In this document: positions 50,724-60,090 of the stretch, piece by piece
Layout: every line of letters starts with the position of its first letter
Position numbering within the stretch: the stretch's first letter is position 1
Assembly: GCF_019578655.1 (NCBI RefSeq)
Contig: NC_063264.1
Coordinates: 8,783,213 to 8,847,212 of the forward strand
DNA: 64,000 bases
From: Ricinus communis
Lineage: Eukaryota > Streptophyta > Magnoliopsida > Malpighiales > Euphorbiaceae
Direction: 5' to 3'
The notes under the pieces: generated by a model
Told to the model about the DNA's origin: nothing
The model's input: only the letters and a program-made list of their open reading frames with translations
Databases searched by the model: none
Position numbers and translations under genes: made by a program

Positions 50724-51203
50724 ATGGCCGTGCCCTCCATTAATCCACTGTCAAGATTAACTCGAACGTTGCAACTGATGACTACGAGGACAGAAGGATT
50801 AGTGGGAATTGGTGCAGTTGCTCGAGATTTTGATGCTACTGTTCTCTTCTCAATTCAAAAGCGTGTCGTTATGAAGTGGCAGCCTGATGTTGCAGAGGCA
50901 AGGCAATTACAATGGCAGAGAGAGGCCATTAATGTTATTCAAGAGCTTAATTTCCAGCAGCTGATCCTAGAGAGTGATTCACTAGATCTGATGAATGCCC
51001 TTTCAGTTGAGATCCCCATTCTATCAGCTTGTTGAGGACATTGCTGATAGTTGCTGCAGATTCGTTTCTTTTCTTTTTTTTTTTTTCTTTTCTTTCATGT
51101 GTAGCTCATTTTCTTGCTAAACGAGCTCTCTGTTCTGTTTCTTCATGTATTTGCATGCATGGGTGATGCAGTTCCGTTGGTCTTGCCCGACATTTCTTCT
51201 TAA
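50724..51203 (+). pseudogene. RNase H-domain (LINE-derived) pseudogene fragment
   Basis: Reads as the RNase H-like C-terminal domain of plant non-LTR elements and their domesticated relatives (RVT_3 family). The block GLVGIGAVARDFDATVLFS is followed by AEARQLQWQREAI and LILESDSLDLMNAL, a typical order. A frameshift lies near 50790, with the preceding VKINSNVATDD in another frame. The main frame stops at 51035, but VAHFLAKRAL (about 51105) and GDAVPLVLPDISS (about 51160-51203) continue the same domain in other frames. Several breaks and no promoter: a dead fragment. An A-rich tail follows at about 51225. Confidence 0.75.
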
Positions 51204-52080
51204 TAATAGTTTCCCATTGTCACTTAAAAAAAGAAAAAAGAAAAAAGAAAGAAATGAGCTTTTCTACCAGATGCAGATCTCCATTAAATTTACTGAAGCA
51301 ATACTAAAACAGTAGATTTAGGGTCTCTGCAATATGACTAGACTTGGATATTGAATTTGTTAAGCGGATGCCTATTTTGTTATTCAAGATATATCTATAT
51401 AAACGGATTTTTAACTAGCATAATATTTATTATAAGGATAACAATTCATAATATATAACTATATATATATATATATATGCAAATTATTCCACTTTTTATT
51501 CACAATAACATAACGTTATACTTTACAAGATTTTGGAATATATGTGAAATTGAAAAAAAAACATAAACTGAAATTATGGCATGTTATACTTGAAAGACAT
51601 TTTGTTGTGTTGTACTTTTTCTTTTCTAAATTAAAGACAAAAGGTATATAAAAAAAAAACTCTTGGACTAACTGGGGTTAAATAATTATAAGTCCCCATC
51701 CTCTATTTTGGCACAATTAAATTAAATTGGGGCAAGCAAATCTGAATTATTAATGGTGTTAACTTGTCTGTTGTATTAGGGTTCATTTAAAATATAAACT
51801 ATGACATTGCCTCTTTTATTTTCCCTTTGTCTTTTAAAAAAATTTAAAATAAAAACACTAAATTAAACTAATTAAAACAAATACAGATTTAGTAATTACT
51901 AAGTTAATTAAAACAAATAAAAACCTAAGGAATAACCTTCTCTTCAAAAAAAGAAAAAAGCTTTTCCTTTCAAGAAATACCCAGCACACCGCCAGTCAAC
52001 CTGACCACCAGCACCCCCATTCACTATCACCACTGCTTCTCCATCATCATCTTTGGTGTTGCTTTGCAGAGTCTTCTACT
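51204..52080. other. Intergenic, AT-rich
   Basis: A-rich tail of the preceding fragment, TA runs near 51457-51477, then a pyrimidine- and CCACCA-rich patch (about 51980-52075) that could be the leader of the next ORF. No other gene. Confidence 0.5.
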
Positions 52081-52290
52081 ATGAATAAGAAGATTGGAAT
52101 AGTAGAAGACCATGTTCACAAAGAAAATGGAGCAGCTTGGAATGAGGAAAACCCTGGTGAAAGTGACTCTCAAGCATGTGAAAGCAAAGATAGCACCAAT
52201 TTAAACCAGCCATTTGCTGAAGAGGCAGTAACTATAGATCATAGAACCAACCCAAAAAGAAAAAAGAAAAGAAGAGTGAAATGGATATGA
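52081..52290 (+). CDS. Small hypothetical protein with basic C terminus
   Basis: 69 codons from the ATG at 52081 to TGA. The peptide is hydrophilic and acidic in the first two thirds (ENPGESDSQACESKDS) and ends in a strongly basic cluster PKRKKKRRVKWI. Its codon use and polarity look more gene-like than those of other short frames in the window, and a CCACCA-rich leader precedes it. I do not recognise a specific family with confidence; the basic patch could be nuclear-localising. The KKRRVKW end resembles the middle of some small uncharacterised plant proteins that continue further, so this may be a truncated copy. Function unknown. Confidence 0.4.
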   Translation: MNKKIGIVEDHVHKENGAAWNEENPGESDSQACESKDSTNLNQPFAEEAVTIDHRTNPKRKKKRRVKWI

Positions 52291-52667
52291 TACTACAGCA
52301 TGATAGGTCATGTTTAAATGATCTTAGCTATTAGATTTACAATTAATGGTGAAGATTTGTTATCTAAAAAATAAATACCTATTTTTTTATTTAAGTTTTT
52401 AATAAATTTCAACCCTTCAGTTTAAAATAAAAAGTGAGAATTACAAATATAATATTTGAACATGAAAAAATCTTAATCTACAATACTTTTGATAATAAGA
52501 GATAGGATTATAGGAAATTTATTAGATGATCATGCTTTCTCGTAAATGATTTGCCAATTTCTTTGCGAAGAAACCAACAGCTAAGGAATTTGCAAGTGAA
52601 AGAAATCTTCAAAAATTGGATCCTGAGAGCCGTTCCAAAATAATGACTTAGAATTGGAAGAGCACCA
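52291..52667. other. Short spacer before the solo-LTR-like element
   Basis: AT-rich, no feature other than the CACCA word at 52663-52667 that abuts the element. Confidence 0.5.
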
Positions 52668-55548
52668 CTGTAATATCTGAAATTTTTTTTAATAAAGATA
52701 ATATTAATAATAATTAATAAATAAATTTTCATTTAAATTAGTTTAATTTTATTTTTATTTGGTTTAATTGGAATGAATTAAGTGAGATTTTAATGTTAGA
52801 CAATTAAAATAGTTATTTTTCTATACCCAATTAGTTGGATATTTAAGAAATTAATTAAGTAAATTATTTGAGAAATAAATTATATTTTGGTTATTCAAAT
52901 TTTCTCCAAATGTATATATAATATATATATAGATAAAATTATATATTGAAAAATTATGAAAGAATTTATAAAGGATGTTTTTATAAAAGAATATTTGGAG
53001 AAATTGGTATTTTAATTAGCTAGTGGTATTAAATTTTAAGTTGGAAAATAGTTAGCAAATTGATTTATTAAATTAATTGTGTGTTAGGACTAAATTGAAA
53101 ATTTATTTTGGGATGAGGATTAAAAATATAATTTTATTATTTATGAGGGCTTAATGAAAATTTGTATGTATGGTATTTTTATAAATAAATATATCGACAA
53201 GGTATATATGTAATTGTATATTTTCAATAATTCTAATTTTGACCCAAATTAAATAATTAGGGTCTTAATTGAAAGGCTAAAGAAAAGTTTAGGGGTTAAT
53301 TAAAAATCTTTCTGGGCGAAATTGTAGTAATTAAAAACGTTGAGGGACCAAAAGGTAATAAAGAAAAATGCAAGAACCTAATGTCGATATTGGAAGGAAA
53401 GAAAGAAGAAAAGAAAGAGAAGGAAATCGGGAGAAGGAGGCAGAAGAAGAAGAGAGGCGTCGTCAGGTGGCCGAGGCCGTGTGGCGTCAGGCGCCGAGGA
53501 ATCGTGGCGGCCACGGGCGCCATTTCGGTCGTTTCCGGCGGCCTTGTCGGCTGATCTCGGTGGCGATCGGCTCCCCTCCGCGAGAGCTTCCTTTTGGCAA
53601 CAGTAACGATGCCAATGGTGGCCGGAGACGGAAGATCCGGTGGAGAGAGAATGTGGGGAGCAGCCGGTGTTTTCGGCTTTTTCGGCGGGGTTGGATGATC
53701 ATAGGACATATCCGGACTCCCCTCAGCTCAAGCTTCTCAATGGCACCGATTTCGTGGCGATCGGACTTCGTTTGTAAACCGACAGCCGAGATCGTCTGCA
53801 AATCTCTTCGGATGATCAGGGGTCGGATCAGAAATTCGGAAGCAGGGATCGTCATCAGCGCGTCGTTTCGAGTCCGATGGTGAGTTCGGATCATCAATCG
53901 GACTCCGGCGACTGGAAGCGAGTCGATCGAGCAATCAAGCGTCTCGGTAATTATCTCTGACCCGTTGATTTTGGAATTCTTTGATTTAATTATGTGTCTA
54001 TTGAATTGTGTTGTGTATTAGAAATTATTTGTGTTAAAATAATTGTTTGTCGGACTGTTTGCCTTAGTCGTGAATTGTGCTATGTGGGGGAGTCAGGAAA
54101 AATAGTAAAGTCTTGGGGACCCGACTCCCGTTGTATTAAATTGTTGAATATTTGAAGTGTTTTTCTGGCAGGTCCTGGACCCGTTTTACTAGGGGTAAAC
54201 GTCCATGTTTTACCGTTCTGCCGGATTTTCGGTAGAATTTTTCCGAGTCGAAATTCTTAGACAGTCAGTCCTAGGAGTCTAGACCTAGGATTAAATTGTC
54301 AATTGTTTCAATGTTATTAATTAATTGTTTTCCGTGATTAGATAATTTGTCAGTTCGGCTCGCTCCACCCGAGGCACCGGAGCAGAGCTAGGAGGTCGCC
54401 AAAGCTGTGAGTTAAAGTCATATATTTGTTATGCACGTGTCATGCACAATTTTAAATAGTTATCGAGATTAATTGATTGTAAGTCTAAATTATTCATTTA
54501 ATTATTATTCATATATATATTATGCTTTTTGACTACCATTCTTATATATCATGTTCGTCATCGTTGAATTTATCGATTTTGTATTAGACTCGGGACGGGA
54601 CGGCAGTAGAATATAGTATTTTGATGAGTGCACCGGTATAAATCTATGAGTGATGGAAAATGGGTAAAATGGTAAATTTAAAAGGAAAGTTCAGGACTTG
54701 CCCTGGTCGAGCATCGCTCTCTAGGCTTAGTAGAGTGTGGTTGCCGGAGTAAAGGTTCCTGGTCGAGCATTGCTCTCTGGGCGCCGACTTATTTGGAAAC
54801 CTAAGTGACCAGACTGGAGGTAAGGTCCCTGGTCGAGCTTCGCTCTCTGGGCGCCAGTCTTATTAGAATAAGAGAGCCGAAAGGCTAAGGCTGATAGTAA
54901 ATATTAAGTGACCGGACTTGAGTTAAAAACCCTGGTCGAGCTTCGCTCTCTGGGCGCTAGTCCTATTGGAATGAGATTAGTCGGGATGTTAGAGTTGAGG
55001 CTAGTCGAGATGTCAGTATTGAGGTTGATCGAGATATTAGTGTTGGAATTAGGATTCTACTGAAGTACTCTGTCTCGTTGTGTGTGAAAATTATTTTATT
55101 TTAAGCATGACATGACTCGTTTAATTTTTACATGACTCAGTATTTATTTCAAATTAAATAAATGTATTATTGAAGTGTTTGCAATTGCTTTTAAATATAT
55201 GATTTTAACTCACTCTTAAGACTGACGGTCTCATTTTCACTGTTTTTCATATCTGTGACTGTTGGTTTTTCCACGACTCTTATCTAGTAACCCGACTCCT
55301 TCCTAATTGGGTGATGTAATTTGATTTGGTATATGTTAATTTGTAAAATCTTAGATTCTCTGCAGTTGAAATATTAGATGTATCAGTTATAATGCCTTAT
55401 AGTTTCGGATCTAGCCTAATTCTTCTAGCAAACTGAATTAATTGTGTAAATTTAATGATTACGAAATTGTGGGATCAATAATATTAAATAAGATGAGATT
55501 TATTTAAGTCAGCGAGTGTCAGACTTACTACAAGATTCGATAATCTTA
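52668..55548 (+). mobile_element. Solo-LTR-like or non-autonomous element, 2.9 kb
   Basis: Starts (C)TGTAATATC, a common start of long plant LTRs, and ends near ATCTTA(CA), so the edges read TGTAA and TTACA. The 5-base word CACCA occurs just outside both ends (52663-52667 and 55549-55553), as an insertion-site duplication would. Inside: an AT-rich first part, a GC-rich part at about 53440-53940, and four degenerate repeats at 54701-54970. No protein domain is found; the long frames at 53368-53883 (+) and on the opposite strand overlap each other and have Arg/Gly-rich noise composition. Interpretation as a solo LTR is inference, because I have only one copy to look at. Confidence 0.5.
54701..54970 (+). 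repeat. Four degenerate repeats inside the LTR-like element
   Basis: Copies begin at 54702, 54758, 54828 and 54929 with the core CCTGGTCGAGC(A/T)T, then (T/C)GCTCTCTGGGCGC. Spacing is 56, 70 and 101 bases, so it is not a strict tandem array. Confidence 0.85.
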
Positions 55549-55562
55549 CACCAATCCATTTT

Positions 55563-55682
55563 CTAGTGGCACCGAGGGCCAGATGGTTCAACGAGAAATG
55601 CTAAAATTCATGATCGCACTTCCTAGTGGCACCGAGGGCCAGATGGTTCAACGAGAAATGCTAAAATTCATGATCGCACTTC
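55563..55682 (+). repeat. Perfect tandem duplication, 2 x 60 bp
   Basis: The 60-base unit beginning CTAGTGGCACCGAGGGCC is present twice, head to tail, with no difference visible between the copies. It lies just outside the LTR-like element. Confidence 0.97.
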
Positions 55683-56873
55683 CATTCATTGCTTGTGTTT
55701 CAACACTACAACGCTGCCATCTCCTTGTCTTTTCATATTGAAAAATTGAAATTTTATTTTTAATTAGAAAGATATTAAATTTTATAACGGATTTGTGAAT
55801 TATACATTGAAAAATTTATTAATTTGGTGAATTATTTGATTAATTTCATTAATTTGATGGAATCCAGATCTGGAACATCTTTTATAATTTTAAAGAGAGA
55901 AAAAAAGGAGAGCAAGTATAAGAATTTAAGTACAGAAAGAAAATGAATATGTGCCAACACAAGCCTTTAACTAAGGGCAGTAGCTCACTTTTCTATTTCT
56001 TTTTCATTTAAACGGATAAGATCATTCGCACTCGTAGCCACAAGAGGCGCTACCAAGTCATCATTTTATGTTACATCTACTTAGACCTCAACATCTCAAA
56101 AGTTTTTAACTTTTTTAATCAAAGAATGAAATCATAGTTTGATTACTCAGTAGAGGCAGACACATCCTCAATCAGTAGAGCTGGGAGAGTATTGACACAA
56201 AAAACCAGAGATGAACATTTCAAAGTCGACACTATCTTCTCTGCATTCTCTACCTACCCTTTGAAAGTTTTCAAAAATACATTCCACCATCCAAGAGTTT
56301 GTAGAATAAAGTCACATTACCCTCTTTGTTGCACATGAAGAATTTTTAGACAGAATTTGTAGAAAAAAACGAATTCCAACAATGTCATTTTACACCATAT
56401 TGGTCCAACATAACCAAAGACCCAGAACGACAAGAACCTGCCCCAAAACAATCATTTGATTTTTGAACTACCCATCAACTCACATACATGAAACAAACTT
56501 CAAATGCGCAATTAATAACAGTATCTATAAGTCCCAAACACATTTAACTCCAAACAACAGATAAACACTAAAAGGGCAATCATATGGAAACCCGACTTTT
56601 GCATCATTTGTCATTATGGAAAAAAATATCTTCCCACAAATTGTTTTTGTTCTATTAAAGGAGCTACAAGATAACAGAGAGAATTTATATTCACAGCACT
56701 AACTAAAAAAAACCTAACACTAAAACACCTACGCCCTCCACAACCACAAAAGATGACCCCAAACCTAATAAAGAACACAAAAACCTACTAAAATCGAACA
56801 AGAAAGATATCAAATTTCACAGTGGAAACACATTGGCTAAATGGAGCTACTCTTAAGCTCTTTGATATTGAAT
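55683..56873. other. Spacer and probable 3' UTR of H2A
   Basis: AT-rich. The part next to 56874 is likely the H2A 3' UTR (minus strand). No other gene seen. Confidence 0.5.
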
Positions 56874-57851
56874 TTAACTGTCATCGTCAGCAGAGGCCTT
56901 AGAACCTGAAGTTGCAGTCTTCTTAGGAAGGAGAAGGTTGTGAATGTTAGGCATCACTCCTCCATTGGCAATTGTCACATCACCTAACAGCTTGCTAAGT
57001 TCTTCATCATTCCTCACAGCCAATTGAATGTGTCGTGGAACAATTCGGGTCTTCTTGTTGTCTCTTGCTGCATTTCCAGCTAATTCAAGTACCTGACAAG
57101 AACCAAAAAAAAAAAAGTTATTAATTATAAATTCAAAAGCATAATTTCACCATGAGGGCTTGGTGACACATAGTTACAAATTTAAAATCCCAGGATGGAA
57201 AATCATAAATAAATCAATAAAAGCATAAATAAATACTTAAGAACTTCATTGACATGAAACCCTAATTTCAAACGAGAATAGCTTCACACATCAAAACATT
57301 GAGTTTTACGAGAGAAACAAGAAACCAAGTATCTTTTTTGTAATCTGACAAAAACTTTAAGAGTAATTTATAATATTATTAATTGCAACTCCACTAAGAA
57401 CGATACCCTAATCTCAAGAAAATTAAAACTAAAACTTGAAAAATAAAATTGAGCATCCAAAACATTTCCAATCCAATTATTCACAATACCACACCATAAA
57501 AAAAAGAAAAAAAAATTGCGAACGCCAATTACATAAACTCCGTACAAGATTTTAATTGAAAAAAAAAAAGCCTAACCCTAAATTCCCAAAATGATGAAAA
57601 TACACAAAAACCAACAATCAACAACCAAAAAGAGCAAAAAAAGATAAGGAAAATTAACAAACCTCGGCAGCAAGGTACTCAAGGACAGCGGCAAGATACA
57701 CAGGGGCGCCGGCACCAACACGCTCAGCGTATTTTCCAGCCTTCAAGAATCTAGCAATACGACCCACAGGAAACTGCAAACCGGCCTTGCTACTCCTCGA
57801 TGTAGCTTTCTTCGCCGCACCAGATCCTAGAGTTTTCCCTCGACCAGCCAT
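56874..57851 (-). CDS. HTA1: Core histone H2A
   Basis: Two exons, 57663-57851 and 56874-57092, phase 0, 135 aa. It has the H2A N-tail [20 protein letters not shown], the histone-fold entry [23 protein letters not shown], the block [32 protein letters not shown] (residues 64 onward) and the docking segment [15 protein letters not shown]. There is no SQ(E/D) motif at the C terminus, so it is not H2A.X, and no long SPKK tail as in H2A.W. Known: intron-bearing plant H2A like HTA1/RAT5, a canonical nucleosome component also implicated in T-DNA integration. The single-intron structure and the flank order match the Arabidopsis HTA1 locus. Upstream elements are listed separately. Confidence 0.96.
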
Positions 57852-57958
57852 TCTCTAGCAAAAATATTAATATTAATTAAACAAAAAGTAAAACAGGAAA
57901 CAAATTCAAAGAGCCGGAGATTGTTATTGTTTGTTGAGAGAGAGAAATGGTAACGTTT

Positions 57959-57975
57959 GGGGTTATATAGGGGAG
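57959..57975 (-). promoter_or_regulatory. TATA box of H2A
   Basis: GGTTATATAGG on the plus strand gives CCTATATAACC for the gene, about 110 bases upstream of the ATG, compatible with a short histone leader. Confidence 0.7.
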
Positions 57976-58009
57976 TCATATTCGCGGTTCGACTAATAGG
58001 ATTCAATTA

Positions 58010-58017
58010 CGCGGATC
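58010..58017 (-). promoter_or_regulatory. Plant histone octamer (CGCGGATC)
   Basis: The sequence CGCGGATC is exactly the plant histone Oct motif linked to S-phase and meristem expression. It lies about 45 bases upstream of the TATA box. A near copy, CGCGGTTC, lies at 57983-57990. On the gene strand the motif is reversed; histone octamers work in both orientations. Confidence 0.8.
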
Positions 58018-58552
58018 GAAATCTTGGACCGTTAGATTAAAGTACGAGGGACGGTGAAGATGTGAACGCCGCTTAGTTTATTAATTATTTTTTTGGGTCG
58101 GGACATTGGATCCAGGGGAGTAACCAGAGAGAGGAAGTCTTTGGATTGAGGTTGCAAACTGACTGAAATGTCCCTGTGGCTTTTATTATTATTATTATTA
58201 TTATTTTAAAATTGAAATTGAAATTTTGACGCGGTTGTTCTGTTGTTTAGGGGATCGTGTGGTATGAGAATGACAAGTCATGTGAAGACAAATAAAAATG
58301 GAAAGGTTTGGACCCAAAGCTAATATTATTGTTAAAGGGAACCCATGTAGACTAATCCGGGCCAGGGTGAGGCTACTGGCCCTCGTTAAGGGATCACTTT
58401 TACGTGATATCGGTTCGGTTTCCTTAACTAGGTGCAGTACAAAACTGGGCTAGTTTCAAGCATCAGGCTCGGTCCAGCCTAGAGTGGCCCGTATTAAAAT
58501 TAAACTTCCTCTCATAATTGATAAATAAGTTAGCAAGTTAAATCATCAACCA

Positions 58553-60090
58553 TGAAAAATGAAAAAGACCGGTAAACATGGGTCTTTTACATCTTAAAAT
58601 TGGATATGAGTAAAGCTTATGTCAAGTTGAATGGCGTCTTCTTGAAAATGTCATGCTTAAGTTGGGTTTTGATTCTAGATGGATTTTTTTAATTATGCAT
58701 TGTGTTTCTACTACTTTCTGTTCCATCACGATTAATGGTTATTCTAGTAGTATTTTTTTTTTAATAGGATTCTTTGCCAAGGTGACCCTCTCTCTCTCTC
58801 TCTATTTATTTTTGTTTTGTATAAAATTTTTTTCTTATTTAATTGGATAGGCAAAAAGTGAAAGTAAGCTGCATGAGATAAAAGTAAGGTTCAGACTTTC
58901 CATATTGCATATGAGGCCGAACAAGTCTTATATATTTTTTTATGTCGCACTCCAAGAAAGGATTTTATAGCTTGGCATCGTATAAAAATGCCATATACTC
59001 CATGAAATTAGGTTACAAGGTAGTCAAGCAAATTAAAGAAAAGACACTCATGCTTCTATGTCGAACTTGTCTCAAAGCCATTGGAACTAGTTGTGGCGTC
59101 TGAATATTTCTATGAAAATTCAATTATTTATTCAAAGATGTTTCAGGGGTGTTGTCCTAGTGAGAGTAGCTTTATTGCGATGTGGGGTTCAATAGGATAT
59201 AATTTGTAACAAGTGTGGTATTAGGGAGGAAAGACTTGAGCATGCATTGCATGATTGTGAGTGGGTAAGGAAAATTTGGTACCTCAGTCCTTTGAGATTG
59301 CAAATTACTGACTCTTATATGCTTGTTCCTTTGCAGATTGGCTATTGAAGATTACATTGGTTGATAGTTTTGAGTTTGTTGACACTTATGCTTTTTTAAT
59401 CTTGGTCTATTTAGCTTTCTTAAAATTGTTTGGTATTTCAAAATAAATTCTTGAATTTTCAAGATTGTTTCAAAACTGCCACCAAATGCAAAGCTGATTT
59501 TCAAGAAGCAAATGCCATCCCAACAAGTTTGCAGACTTTTTATCGTGATTCTATGTGGAAAGCACCTCATCTTAGTAGCTTCTGAATAAACATAGATGCA
59601 TCTATCATCCCCAATGTAGGTATCGGCTTAGGGAACATCATTAAGACCATCTTGGCAAGGTGATTGCATCTAAGTCTATACATATCGAGGAGTGCCTTTC
59701 CTATTAAGATTGCTGAAGCTTTAGCCTGTAAAGAAGGTGTTGTACTTGTTCAATGTTTCAACTTGTTAAGCATGGTTTTAAAAGGGGACTATCATATTGT
59801 GATGTTTGCATTAAAGAAGACCGGAACTGCCTTTTCTTTCCTTGGGAAAGTTATTTCAGACTGAAAGAGTTGTGCTCCTTATTTAATTTAATTTCTTTTT
59901 TTTTTTTTTGATGTTAGTCATAATGCAAATAATTTAGCGCAACATGCTTTTTCTTTTTTGTTTCTTGACTTGTTGATAGAAGGCCAGGTCCCATCTCATC
60001 TTTGTGATTTGTTGAATTCAAAGGCTGCTATCTCTTAGATGGTTTTTTTGCTATTTCTTTACAATAAATCTTAATCATTTCTGAAAAAAA
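58553..60090 (+). mobile_element. 5'-truncated LINE relic (L1-type)
   Basis: Three blocks in the order of plant LINE ORF2 are recognisable, each in several frames with stops. RT: LKLDMSKAY and later TINGYSSS near 58595-58760. zf-RVT: NKCGIREERLEHALHDCEW (with the preceding MKIQLFIQRCFRG) at about 59110-59280. RNase H-like: NIDASIIPN near 59590 and EALACKEGVV near 59715-59740. It ends near an AATAAA-like word and an A run (about 60065-60090). The 5' end, endonuclease and ORF1 are absent, as is usual for truncated LINE copies. It has no coding potential today. Confidence 0.85.

Larger units (their letters stand above)
57852..58552. other. H2A promoter and spacer
   Basis: Leader, TATA and octamer region, then AT-moderate spacer with an (ATT) run near 58183-58206. 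No further gene seen. Confidence 0.6.

Noticed and set aside
53368..53883. 171-codon Arg-rich ORF inside the LTR-like element
   Set aside because: Equally long frames exist on the other strand; Arg/Gly/Ser bias follows the GC-rich sequence. No known protein domain.
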